Source: Solitalea canadensis DSM 3403
GTDB taxonomy: Bacteria; Bacteroidota; Bacteroidia; Sphingobacteriales; Sphingobacteriaceae
Direction: 5' to 3'
Length of the DNA: 64,000 bases
NCBI RefSeq assembly: GCF_000242635.2
Contig: NC_017770.1
Coordinates: forward strand, 3,422,669-3,486,668
Part shown: piece after piece, positions 43,379 to 52,216 of the stretch
Position numbering within the stretch: position 1 is the first letter of the stretch
Layout: each line of letters opens with the position of its first letter
Made by a program: the position numbers and the translations under genes
The notes under the pieces: generated by a model
What the model saw: the letters and a program-made list of their open reading frames with translations, nothing else
Told to the model about the DNA's origin: nothing
The model's database searches: none

Positions 43379-43421
43379 CAACAAACGGAGGTACAAATAA
43401 TTTGTACCTCCGTTTGTTGTT
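43379..43421. terminator. Strong hairpin terminator with 19-bp stem
   Basis: Perfect stem 43379-43397 with 43401-43419 (CAACAAACGGAGG...), loop TAA. It lies 285 bp after the VOC gene and 14 bp after repeat copy 2, so it could end the VOC transcript through the repeat, or a transcript of the repeat itself. The A/T flanks would let it work in either direction. Confidence 0.65.
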
Positions 43422-43508
43422 TAGCCTTAAAACTCATTAGGCAGCTTTGGATCATACAATAGAATTCTGTACGCCGTCGTTTTGTACATATTACCTGTTT
43501 GAATTATT

Positions 43509-44060
43509 ATGAAATCAGAGAAAGAAAAAATGATTGCCGGTGAATTGTATCTCGCCTATGACCAGGAACTAGTAAACGACAGATTTAATGCAAAACAACT
43601 ACTCCGTAAATTAAACGTTGATGAGTATGTTGTTTCTGAAAAATCCAACGCTCTCCTGAAACAACTCATCCCAAACTCACTTACCAATTTATACATTGAG
43701 CCTCCGTTTCATTGCGATTATGGTTATAATATTTATTGCGGAGAGAATGTGTACTTCAATGTAAATTGTGTGGTGCTGGATACAATGCCAGTAAAAATTG
43801 GTTCCAATGTGTTTTTCGGTCCGGGTGCGCATATCTATGCAGCTTCTCACCCATTGAATGCGATTGCCAGGAGAACAGAGGAATTTTCGAAACCGGTAAT
43901 TATTGGCGACGATTGCTGGATTGGAGGCGGCGCTATTATTTGTCCGGGTGTTACAATTGGCGACCGCTGCGTAATTGGTGCCGGAGCGGTTGTCACCAAA
44001 GATATTCCTGACGATTCTCTTGCTGTCGGGAATCCTGCCAAAGTGATCAGAAAATTATGA
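43509..44060 (+). CDS. Maltose/galactoside O-acetyltransferase-type sugar acetyltransferase
   Basis: A 183-aa left-handed beta-helix enzyme of the Maa/LacA group. The N-terminal Mac domain (EKMIAGELYLAYDQELVNDR) is followed by hexapeptide repeats containing IYCGENVYFNVNCVVLD, the catalytic His in IYAASHPLN, and DDCWIGGGAIICPGVTIG to GAGAVVTKDIPDDSLAVGNPAKVIR. It transfers acetyl from acetyl-CoA to a sugar 6-hydroxyl. Its stop overlaps the convergent neighbour by 6 bases. Confidence 0.95.
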   Translation: MKSEKEKMIAGELYLAYDQELVNDRFNAKQLLRKLNVDEYVVSEKSNALLKQLIPNSLTNLYIEPPFHCDYGYNIYCGENVYFNVNCVVLDTMPVKIGSNVFFGPGAHIYAASHPLNAIARRTEEFSKPVIIGDDCWIGGGAIICPGVTIGDRCVIGAGAVVTKDIPDDSLAVGNPAKVIRKL

Positions 44061-44432
44061 GTTCGACCGATTAGCAAAGTAATATTTAATCACAACCTTC
44101 TTTAGCTCACGCTCAAGAATCATTTCTGTGAACTTTTCGGCCGGTGGAATTGTTAAATCATCCATAAGTACTTTTTTAGTTTGTACTTCAGGAATATCAA
44201 TCCGGTACAATAAATTGAAAAATTTATCTGGTTTGGTTTCCATCAGCGCTTTAACAACCGGCATCAACCGGCTTTTCAGTTCATCATAAAAGGTGTCTGG
44301 CAAATTTGAAAGATCAAGCTGAACGCTGATGTCATTAAAATCTTTTTCGAGTTGACTGATCAATCCGCTTAAGAGCTTTTTCTCCAACTTTGCCTGATCA
44401 ATATTAGCCAGGTAATGATTCAATTCATTCAT
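44055..44432 (-). CDS. Small hypothetical protein
   Basis: A 125-aa soluble protein, mostly helical by its pattern, with no family I recognise. MNELNHYLANIDQAKLEKKLLSGL opens it, and FFNLLYRIDIPEVQTKKVL and PPAEKFTEMILEREL follow near the end. The ATG at 44430-44432 is preferred to a TTG two codons before. It is convergent with, and overlaps by 6 bases, the acetyltransferase gene, and is divergent from pncB, sharing a 104-bp control region with it. Confidence 0.7.
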   Translation of the reverse strand: MNELNHYLANIDQAKLEKKLLSGLISQLEKDFNDISVQLDLSNLPDTFYDELKSRLMPVVKALMETKPDKFFNLLYRIDIPEVQTKKVLMDDLTIPPAEKFTEMILERELKKVVIKYYFANRSNS

Positions 44433-44536
44433 CCTCAAAGTTTGGATTTATCTTTCAATAAAAAGAATCAACGTCTTATTTATTGATTAAGTTCTTTAAA
44501 TTTAAGAGAAGCGACTTTATAAATCATTTATTACCA

Positions 44537-45727
44537 ATGGATATTATTTCTCCCTCTTTTCAACTCCTCTCACTGCTCGACAATGATTTCTATAAATTTA
44601 CGATGCAGCATGCTGTTGTAAAACAGTTCCCCAATGCTAAAGCCCGCTATCAATTCATCAACAGAGGAAAACATGAATTCCCCATTGGTTTCGACAGTGC
44701 TTTACGACAGGCAGTTGATGCCATGGCTGGTTTACAACTAAGCAAAGAGGAAAAAAACTTTCTTACCCAAACTTGTCCTTATTTAGATCCGGCTTACCTT
44801 GATTTCCTGCAGGGCTATCGTTATGATCCCAGTGAGGTGATCATACAACAAAATAATACAGCTATTTCCATCTCCATTGAGGGTTACTGGTACCGGACTA
44901 TTTTATGGGAGGTGCCCTTGTTATCGCTCGTCAGTGAACTTTACTATCGATTAACTAATCAGCAACGTGTTAATGACGAACAGGTTATTGCTATCACAAA
45001 AGATAAGATCGAGAAATACAATAAATTAGGAGTAACTGTTGCCGACTTTGGTACCCGCCGCCGACATTCCTACCAGGTACAACGATTGGTGATCGATACG
45101 TTGAGAAGAAGTGAAGGCAAAAGTTTCATTGGAACAAGCAATGTTCACATGGCCATGTTGTATCAAACAAAACCAATTGGCACACATGCGCATGAATGGT
45201 TTATGTTTCATGCCGCACGCTATGGCTTTAAAATGGCTAATTCATTAGGGTTGGAACATTGGGTGGATGTTTATCGCGGAGATTTAGGAATTGCGCTTTC
45301 AGACACCTACACCTCGAACGTTTTCTTTGAACAATTTGATAAGAAGTTTGCCAAACTTTTTGATGGTGTGCGACATGATAGCGGTGATCCGGTCGAGTTT
45401 GCGGAGAAAACCATCCGTCATTATGAAAAACTAGGAATTAACCCACTCTATAAAACCATTATTTTTTCAGATGCCCTGAATTATGATAAAGTGGAAGTTA
45501 TTGCAAACTATTGCAAGGGAAAAATTGGCGTTTCTTTTGGAATTGGTACCAATTTAACCAATGATGTTGGTTTAAAGCCCATGAATATGGTGATTAAATT
45601 AACGGAAACCCTGCCTCAAAATAAAGAATGGACACCCGTTGTAAAACTTTCGGATGAGAAAGGAAAATATACCGGAGAACCGAAAATGATTGAATTAGCA
45701 AAGACTATTTTAAGTATTCCATATTGA
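44537..45727 (+). CDS. pncB: Nicotinate phosphoribosyltransferase
   Basis: First step of the Preiss-Handler NAD salvage path: nicotinate plus PRPP (with ATP) to nicotinate mononucleotide. The 396-aa chain starts near MDIISPSFQLLSLLDNDFYKFTMQHAV. It contains VADFGTRRRHSYQVQ, the autophosphorylated-His region TKPIGTHAHEWFM, LFDGVRHDSGDPVEFAEK, and IGVSFGIGTNLTND near the end. The ATG at 44537 fits the family better than a TTG 18 codons earlier. Confidence 0.96.
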   Translation: MDIISPSFQLLSLLDNDFYKFTMQHAVVKQFPNAKARYQFINRGKHEFPIGFDSALRQAVDAMAGLQLSKEEKNFLTQTCPYLDPAYLDFLQGYRYDPSEVIIQQNNTAISISIEGYWYRTILWEVPLLSLVSELYYRLTNQQRVNDEQVIAITKDKIEKYNKLGVTVADFGTRRRHSYQVQRLVIDTLRRSEGKSFIGTSNVHMAMLYQTKPIGTHAHEWFMFHAARYGFKMANSLGLEHWVDVYRGDLGIALSDTYTSNVFFEQFDKKFAKLFDGVRHDSGDPVEFAEKTIRHYEKLGINPLYKTIIFSDALNYDKVEVIANYCKGKIGVSFGIGTNLTNDVGLKPMNMVIKLTETLPQNKEWTPVVKLSDEKGKYTGEPKMIELAKTILSIPY

Positions 45728-45983
45728 TCATATAAATGTCATTTCACCCTTAATGTTCAAAAAGTACCATATTGTCGGCAAATAATACCGCATAAACACC
45801 CATTAATCTAATATTTTTGTGAATACCACAAGTAAGAGTACTACACTGTTAGCGATTAGCAAAAGTATTACCTGCCGCAGTTTAAATTTTCCAAGTTTTC
45901 TTACTGTTTAAATTCACACTTAATATAAATGCGTATGTAGCATCAGTACTTAACAAATTTTCTTTTACTTAAATAACAACATC

Positions 45984-46739
45984 ATGAAAAGATTAGTAGG
46001 AAAAGTAGCAATTATTACCGGTGGAGCCGGGAGCATTGGTAAAACAACTGCAAAACAATTCTTGAATGAAGGAGCCAAAGTTTTTTTGGTAGATATGAGT
46101 AAGGAAGCTTTACAAAAAGTAGCTGATGAATTGGGTGAAAATGTAGCTTACACTGTAGCTGATGTTACTAAAGCAGCCGACGTGGAACGATACGCAAAGG
46201 AAGCCGTTGATAAATTTGGTAAAGTCGATATATTCTTTAACAATGCCGGTATTGAGGGTGTTGTAAAACCTATCATAGATTATCCAGAAGACATATTTGA
46301 CAAGGTGATGGCCGTTAATGTGAAAGGCATGTGGCTGGGTTGTAAATATGTTCTTCCGCAAATGAATGACGGAGGAAGCATGATTATTACTTCATCCGTT
46401 GCGGGTATTGCAGGAACTCCAGGTGTAAGTGCTTATGTAACCAGTAAACATGCTGTAATTGGTTTAATGAGAACTGCAGCGCTTGAAGCTGCATCGCGAA
46501 AAATCAGGGTAAATACCATTAACCCTTCACCTGTGGATAACCGTATGATGCGATCTCTGGAAGATGGTTTTGCGCCGGGTCATAGCACCGAAGCAAAAAA
46601 AGGCATGGAATCCGGAATTCCATTAGGCCGATATGCTCAACCCGAAGAAATTGCTGATCTGGTAGTATTCCTAAGCAGCGATGAAAGTAAATTTATTACG
46701 GGTACCGTTCAGGTGATAGCTGGCGGCATGGGAGCTTAA
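45984..46739 (+). CDS. SDR family oxidoreductase
   Basis: A 251-aa classical short-chain dehydrogenase/reductase. The cofactor loop is TGGAGSIGKTTA, an acidic residue at the end of strand 2 (VDMS) favours NAD(H), FFNNAGIEG is the NNAG motif, and the catalytic Ser-Tyr-Lys lie in ITSSVAGIAGTPGVSAYVTSKHA. The substrate is not predictable. A second SDR gene follows 37 bp downstream; the two are related but clearly diverged. Confidence 0.93.
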   Translation: MKRLVGKVAIITGGAGSIGKTTAKQFLNEGAKVFLVDMSKEALQKVADELGENVAYTVADVTKAADVERYAKEAVDKFGKVDIFFNNAGIEGVVKPIIDYPEDIFDKVMAVNVKGMWLGCKYVLPQMNDGGSMIITSSVAGIAGTPGVSAYVTSKHAVIGLMRTAALEAASRKIRVNTINPSPVDNRMMRSLEDGFAPGHSTEAKKGMESGIPLGRYAQPEEIADLVVFLSSDESKFITGTVQVIAGGMGA

Positions 46740-46776
46740 TTATCTGCTTACTCACTCAAAAAGAAAGGATGTTATC

Positions 46777-47529
46777 ATGAAATTATTAGAAAATAAAGTT
46801 GCATTGGTTACAGGTGCAGGTTCAGGTATTGGTAGGGAAATAGCCTATTTATACGCAGCAGAAGGTGCCAAAGTAGTTGTCGCCGATATTGATGAAAAGG
46901 GCGGCAACGAAACGGTATCCGAGATTCAAAAGAAATCGGGAGAAGCATTTTTCATTAAAGCTGATTCTTCAAAACCTGAAGAAAATGAACACCTTGTTTC
47001 CGAAGCCGTTAATAAATACGGCGCTTTACATATCGCATGTAACAATGCAGGTATTGGCGGACCATCCGCGCCTGTTGGCGAATATCCGATTGATGGTTGG
47101 GATAAAGTAATTGCAATTAATTTATCGGGTGTGTTTTATGGAATGCGTTACCAATTACCCGCTATTATTAAGTCTGGTGGTGGTGTAATTATCAATATGG
47201 CCTCTATATTAGGCCAGGTTGGTTTTAGAAACTCGGCTGCCTATGCAGCTGCAAAACATGGAGTTGTCGGCTTAACCCAAACCGCAGCATTGGAATATGC
47301 TCCTCAAGGAGTAAGAGTAAATGCAGTGGGTCCTGGATTTATTTCAACTCCTCTTATTGAGAAAAATATGGATGAAGCTGCCCGCAGCGGATTAGTTAGC
47401 TTGCATCCGATAGGTCGATTAGGTAAACCGGAAGAAGTAGCAGAATTAGTCTTATGGCTGAGTTCTCCAAAAGCTTCATTTGTAACCGGTTCTTACTACA
47501 ATGTCGATGGTGGTTATCTTGCCCAATAA
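46777..47529 (+). CDS. SDR family oxidoreductase (glucose-1-dehydrogenase-like)
   Basis: A 250-aa classical SDR. TGAGSGIGREIA is the cofactor loop, VADIDEKGG has Asp for NAD(H), ACNNAGIGGPSAP is the NNAG motif, and the active site lies in INMASILGQVGFRNSAAYAAAKHG. The C-terminal SFVTGSYYNVDGGYLAQ is typical of the glucose-1-dehydrogenase/3-oxoacyl-ACP reductase group. It is the second of two tandem SDR genes, with a terminator after it, so the pair forms a short operon. Confidence 0.94.
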   Translation: MKLLENKVALVTGAGSGIGREIAYLYAAEGAKVVVADIDEKGGNETVSEIQKKSGEAFFIKADSSKPEENEHLVSEAVNKYGALHIACNNAGIGGPSAPVGEYPIDGWDKVIAINLSGVFYGMRYQLPAIIKSGGGVIINMASILGQVGFRNSAAYAAAKHGVVGLTQTAALEYAPQGVRVNAVGPGFISTPLIEKNMDEAARSGLVSLHPIGRLGKPEEVAELVLWLSSPKASFVTGSYYNVDGGYLAQ

Positions 47530-47548
47530 TTAATTTAATATATAGTTT

Positions 47549-47587
47549 AAAGACCGTTCTTAACTTAATAGGCGGTCTTTTCTTTTT
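47549..47587 (+). terminator. Terminator of the SDR operon
   Basis: 8-bp stem (47549-47556 with 47573-47580, AAAGACCG), 16-base loop, then TCTTTTT. Confidence 0.8.
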
Positions 47588-47771
47588 AACTTGAATTACC
47601 ATCAGCTAAAGCACAGTGAACTTAGCAGGATTCGCCCTATCTTATCCAATGACTGAAGTTCAACAACAACGTCGTCATAATTAAATGACATTGAGCTAAG
47701 TCAACAGTCAATGAAAAACTCATTTGCTTGTTCTATGTTTTTTTAGTCAATTTGGCCATCAATCAATACAA

Positions 47772-48593
47772 ATGCAAACAGGACCTATCGGAGTTTTTGA
47801 TTCAGGATACGGGGGATTAACCGTTCTTAAAGAAGTTGTCAAACATTTACCTCAATATGACTATCTCTATTTGGGAGATAACGCACGTGCACCTTACGGA
47901 ACCCGTTCGTTTGAGACCGTTTACCATTATACATTAGAGTGTGTAAACCATTTGTTCAGCATGGACTGTTCACTAGTGATCCTGGCTTGCAACACTGCTT
48001 CGGCAAAAGCGCTCCGTAGTATTCAGCAAAATGATCTTCCTAAAATGGATGGTAACAAACGTGTATTGGGTGTTATTCGCCCGACAGCTGAGATCATCGG
48101 ACGATTTACAAAGAGCAATGAAGTAGGTGTTATGGGAACTGCCGGAACCGTCGCTTCTCTATCCTATCCTATTGAAATGGAGAAATTTTTCCCGGAAACA
48201 AAAGTTTACCAGGAAGCTTGTCCGATGTGGGTACCATTGGTTGAGAACGATGAATACGACAGTCCGGGAGCAGATTATTTTGTTAAACAACATATCGATC
48301 GGATATTAAGCAAAGGAACATCAATAGATACCATTGTGCTGGGTTGCACACATTATCCATTACTAATCGGTAAAATATTAAAATACCTTCCTTCTAACGT
48401 TAAACTGCTTTCACAGGGAGAAATTGTGGCCAATAGTCTTGTCGATTATTTAAACAGGCACCCTGAAATTGAAGAAAAATGCAGTAAAGGTGGTGGCCGT
48501 CGATTTCTAACAACCGATTCAGCTGAATCATTTGATAAACATGCTAGTCGCTTTTTCGGTAAGCCGATACAATCGGAACATCTGGCACTTTAG
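47772..48593 (+). CDS. murI: Glutamate racemase
   Basis: PLP-independent racemase that makes D-glutamate for peptidoglycan, 273 aa. The start MQTGPIGVFDSGYGGLTVLKEV follows family practice; an open 16 codons upstream is left out. The two catalytic cysteines lie in LACNTASAKAL and LGCTHYPLLIG, and YLGDNARAPYGTRS is a further signature. No cell-wall gene adjoins. Confidence 0.95.
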   Translation: MQTGPIGVFDSGYGGLTVLKEVVKHLPQYDYLYLGDNARAPYGTRSFETVYHYTLECVNHLFSMDCSLVILACNTASAKALRSIQQNDLPKMDGNKRVLGVIRPTAEIIGRFTKSNEVGVMGTAGTVASLSYPIEMEKFFPETKVYQEACPMWVPLVENDEYDSPGADYFVKQHIDRILSKGTSIDTIVLGCTHYPLLIGKILKYLPSNVKLLSQGEIVANSLVDYLNRHPEIEEKCSKGGGRRFLTTDSAESFDKHASRFFGKPIQSEHLAL

Positions 48594-48707
48594 TAAGTAA
48601 ACTATGCAAAACTCTATTTGTCAAACTCCTAAAAAATTAACAGTTTTTCAATTCATTTCATTTACTTTAAGGCTTAGATAATAGTAGACCGTATTTAGCA
48701 TTGTTCC

Positions 48708-50312
48708 ATGAAACACCTGTTTACCTTTTTTGCGCTTCTGTTTTCATGTAATTTAATCTTTGCCAATGGAGTACCTGATAGTACACTGATAAAATTGGAT
48801 GCTGCAATAGATAATCACCAGTTTTATGAGGATCAAAAGATTAAACAGCTAAAAGTTTTAAAAGAACGGGCTCAACGATCAGAAAAACTTAGTCTGGAAC
48901 AACAATACAAACTTTACTCAGCATTGTATGATGAATACCGTTCATACAGCTATGATTCGTCATTTGTATACATCAATAAGCTTCGTGCAATTGCCGACAA
49001 ACTTAACGATCCGGTAAAACAGGAGGCTGTTAAAATTAAATTGGGCTTTATATTATTATCGTCGGGTATGTTCAAAGAAGGTTTTGACACTTTGCGAGTT
49101 GTAAAAACCAAACTGTTGCCCACTCCACTAAAGCAAGAGTTCTTCTCATTAATGGGAGCATCTTATTACAATTTGGGCGATTACAATAAAGACAATTTTT
49201 ATACAGCAAAATATAACCAATTAGGTAGTCGCTATATTGATTCAGCATTGGCGATAAGTGACCCTAACTCATATGAATACTTATCCTCACAAGCTTTAAA
49301 ATTCCTGAAAGAAAACAAAACGGATAGTTCTCTGAAGCAATTTCAAACAGTTTTGGAGAACTTTAAACTTAGTAAACATCAATACGCAATCGTAACTTCT
49401 ACATTAAGCGATATTTATATCCGAAAGGGAGAAACAGATCAGGCGATACAACTTTTAGCTGAAGCTGCAATAGCAGATATTCAGTCTTCAACAAAAGAAA
49501 CAACGGCCATATTAATTCTCGCCAACCTACTTTATCAGAAAGGAGATGTAAAACGTGCTTATGATTATATAAAATATGCATCTGAAGATGCAGCATTTTA
49601 TGGAGCCCGTCAGCGTAAAATTCAGGTAAGCGCTATTATGCCAATTATTGCCGGAGAGAAATTAAACAGTATTGAAGCTCAAAAAAGGGCATTGATTTTA
49701 TACTCTTCTATTATTACCCTCCTTTCCTTATTGGTAATTGGTTTTGTAGTGATCATCTTTAAGCAAGTTAAAAAACTGAAAGAGGCTGAAAAAACGATTA
49801 AAGCATCGAATACCTCACTACAGGCGATGAATCACTTATTAATGGAAGCTGAAAAAATCAAGGAAGAATACATTGGTTACTCCTTCCACATTAATTCTAA
49901 GTACATTGATAAGATCGAACGATTCAAGAAAAATATCGATCAGAATCTTACTGCAAGAAAATTTGATGAAATTAAGTTGCACGTAAACCGGATCGACCCT
50001 AAAAAAGAGCGGGAAGAATTGTATCATGGATTCGACAAAGTTTTCCTGCGATTATTCCCCCATTTCATCACCGATTTTAATTCGTTATTCAAAGATGATG
50101 ATCAGATCAAACTTTCAGGTATTGAGTTACTAAACACTGAACTCCGCATTTTTGCACTCATTCGATTAGGCATTACGGACAATGAGAAGATTGCACAGAT
50201 CCTTGATTTCTCCGTTAACACCATTTATTCCTATAAAACCCGTATAAAGAACAGATCATTGGTTCCTAATGAAGCGTTTGAAGACCGGATAATGGCCATA
50301 AAAGCCATTTAA
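48708..50312 (+). CDS. DUF6377 family TPR/HTH transmembrane regulator
   Basis: A 534-aa Bacteroidota-type regulator. A signal peptide (SCNLIFANG end) leads to TPR-like helical repeats in the periplasm (about residues 25-320), one membrane segment (ILYSSIITLLSLLVIGFVVIIF, about 328-349), a coiled coil (about 352-392) and a cytoplasmic part. That part ends in an HTH-like helix set (LRIFALIRLGITDNEKIAQILDFSVNTIYSYKTRIKNRS). Proteins of this family are coded beside SusC/SusD loci, and it is taken to sense the glycan and switch on the genes downstream. Confidence 0.88.
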   Translation: MKHLFTFFALLFSCNLIFANGVPDSTLIKLDAAIDNHQFYEDQKIKQLKVLKERAQRSEKLSLEQQYKLYSALYDEYRSYSYDSSFVYINKLRAIADKLNDPVKQEAVKIKLGFILLSSGMFKEGFDTLRVVKTKLLPTPLKQEFFSLMGASYYNLGDYNKDNFYTAKYNQLGSRYIDSALAISDPNSYEYLSSQALKFLKENKTDSSLKQFQTVLENFKLSKHQYAIVTSTLSDIYIRKGETDQAIQLLAEAAIADIQSSTKETTAILILANLLYQKGDVKRAYDYIKYASEDAAFYGARQRKIQVSAIMPIIAGEKLNSIEAQKRALILYSSIITLLSLLVIGFVVIIFKQVKKLKEAEKTIKASNTSLQAMNHLLMEAEKIKEEYIGYSFHINSKYIDKIERFKKNIDQNLTARKFDEIKLHVNRIDPKKEREELYHGFDKVFLRLFPHFITDFNSLFKDDDQIKLSGIELLNTELRIFALIRLGITDNEKIAQILDFSVNTIYSYKTRIKNRSLVPNEAFEDRIMAIKAI

Positions 50313-50551
50313 AAGCCTTTATTTGTTCATATTTCGTTAATATTCAATCTCACACTTATCTTTAGTAACAATCTAATTATCAACTAATTAAAAACTATAA
50401 CTGACTTTATTTTCTATATTCTGTTTTAGTTTATTGCGCTATCCTCTTTTTCCTACTTCTTTTGTCTTATCCACATGCTATCGTTGGCATGGGAAACAAT
50501 CAGTTTATAGAACGACCAGTTTTTATTAACCAATTTATTCAACTAAGACAA

Positions 50552-51079
50552 ATGAAAACAAGAAGTCAAAAAGCTCTTTTTGGCTGTCTGCTGATGTTCA
50601 TTATTGCTACATCTGTGGGCTGTGAAAAGAAAGACGACGGAAGCTACGTGGCCCCTATTACCCGTTACGAAAAAATCAATGGTAAATGGCAGCTTACCAA
50701 CCTGACCCAAACAGACGAACTTGCCAAAGCTACAGGAGGAACCTTAACCCAGGTTGCTTTATTCTCAAAATTTGGTTTTAAAGATTTGCAAATGACCTTT
50801 AATGTCGATGCACAAGGTGAACCTACCAGTTACTCGGTTAGCGGAACAGCTCCTGAACTTTTCGCAAAATCAGGTTTTTGGAGTATGGATTCTCCATTTA
50901 CTACCGGAAAAACTGCCAAAATGTATTTGTATGCAGATGAGGCGAAATCACAAAAAACGGATGAATTGGAGGTAACTACCGTTCCGGGAGCAACCAATGT
51001 ATTAGAGCTTCGCCTCGTACGTTCATCAGAAGGTACCCCTTTCCTATCCTATCAATTTTCTTTAAAACCTGTTGAATAG
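50552..51079 (+). CDS. DUF5004-like lipoprotein of the PUL
   Basis: A 175-aa protein. The ATG at 50552 gives a lipoprotein signal (KALFGCLLMFIIATSVGC, lipidated Cys at about 24), while the frame is open 30 codons upstream. The body (KINGKWQLTNLTQTDE, FGFKDLQMTFNVDAQG, AKSGFWSMDSPF, LELRLVR) is a lipocalin-like DUF5004-type barrel. Members occur with SusC/SusD proteins and are probably surface-exposed; their role is not established. It heads the five lipoprotein and receptor genes before the GH genes. Confidence 0.75.
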   Translation: MKTRSQKALFGCLLMFIIATSVGCEKKDDGSYVAPITRYEKINGKWQLTNLTQTDELAKATGGTLTQVALFSKFGFKDLQMTFNVDAQGEPTSYSVSGTAPELFAKSGFWSMDSPFTTGKTAKMYLYADEAKSQKTDELEVTTVPGATNVLELRLVRSSEGTPFLSYQFSLKPVE

Positions 51080-51097
51080 CATCTAAACACTATAAAG

Positions 51098-52198
51098 ATG
51101 AAACGACTTTTACTCTCGATAGCATTATTAATGCTTCCATTCATAGGTATGTGTCAGAATACGATCAAAGAGATCTGGACACAACCCGCAATTTTCAAGG
51201 CTGATGAACCAGTTACCTTATTTTTCGACCTGAAAGGAACCCAATTAGAAGGTGAAACCACTGCTGTTTATTTATGGTCATGGTTTCCATCTGAACCAGA
51301 TGCCGGCAACTGGCAAAGCTCTTCTGAATTTGCAAAACTTACTCATGTAGATGCGGATGTATGGAAAATTACCATGACTCCAACCGATTATTACCATGTG
51401 GCTACAGATCAGATTGTCGCTTTATACGGTTTGTTGAAAAACAAAGACGGATCAAAGGTTACAGATGCCTTTGCTCCTGATAAGGGCAATGCCATCAACC
51501 TGTACAACTTTACTGACATTAAGAGTACTAAGATCAGTGATTTTTATCCTAAAACCATCAAAGGTGACCGCCCGTTCTCGATCATCATCAACGCTAATAA
51601 AACCTGGAGCGACTGTGCTACCAACGCAACTCAGGGAGCATTAGCTACAGCTTCTGAGGTTCATATTCACTCCGGATTAAACGATTGGAAAGTTATTGTA
51701 GAAAACAATCCGGCTAATCTTTCTAAAACCAAACTTACCCACTTAGGTGATGGTATTTACCGCATGGATATGATTCCATGGGAATACTACGGCCAGCAGA
51801 TTGCGATTACTAAAGTGAATGCAGTTTTCGCTAATGACACCTGGTCTAAACTAGGGCTTAGCACCAATTGCGCCGACTTCCTGTTCAACAGCACCGGTAT
51901 CGAAATAGTAGTTCCAAGCTATAATATCTTCCCTCAGAAAATAACTAAGAAAGATATCCTTACGCTTGTTGCCGTAAACGGTGATTTAGATGCATCAGAT
52001 TTGAATTACGAGGTAACAATGGGTAATCAGAAAGCAACCGGAAAGTTTGAGGGAGTTAAGCCAAATTATCGCGCTTACATCGATCTGGTAACTCCTTTAA
52101 AAGGTCAATCGGTCGACAAGATTCATGTTACCATTAAAACCAACACGGGAAATAATCTGCTTGATACAGATGTTGCCCTAACTCCAATTGGTAATTAA
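51098..52198 (+). CDS. Secreted two-module surface protein of the PUL (SusE/F-position)
   Basis: A 366-aa exported protein with a signal peptide ending GMCQ. It has two related modules, about residues 25-130 (AVYLWSWFPSEPDAGNWQ, VWKITMTPTDYYHVATDQIVALYGLLKNKDG) and 150-275 (EVHIHSGLNDWKVIVEN, IYRMDMIPWEYYGQQIAITKVNAVFAND), and a third beta-rich C-terminal domain. The duplication resembles starch-binding SusE/SusF proteins and surface glycan-binding proteins. I cannot name a family. It lies 18 bp after the DUF5004-like gene and 18 bp before SusC. Confidence 0.7.
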   Translation: MKRLLLSIALLMLPFIGMCQNTIKEIWTQPAIFKADEPVTLFFDLKGTQLEGETTAVYLWSWFPSEPDAGNWQSSSEFAKLTHVDADVWKITMTPTDYYHVATDQIVALYGLLKNKDGSKVTDAFAPDKGNAINLYNFTDIKSTKISDFYPKTIKGDRPFSIIINANKTWSDCATNATQGALATASEVHIHSGLNDWKVIVENNPANLSKTKLTHLGDGIYRMDMIPWEYYGQQIAITKVNAVFANDTWSKLGLSTNCADFLFNSTGIEIVVPSYNIFPQKITKKDILTLVAVNGDLDASDLNYEVTMGNQKATGKFEGVKPNYRAYIDLVTPLKGQSVDKIHVTIKTNTGNNLLDTDVALTPIGN

Positions 52199-52216
52199 TC
52201 TATAAGAACTACTACA

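Noticed and set aside
48703-48722. TGTTCCATGAAACA, similar to a parS site
   Set aside because: It lacks the central CACGTG and overlaps the start codon of the DUF6377 gene; the match is most likely chance.
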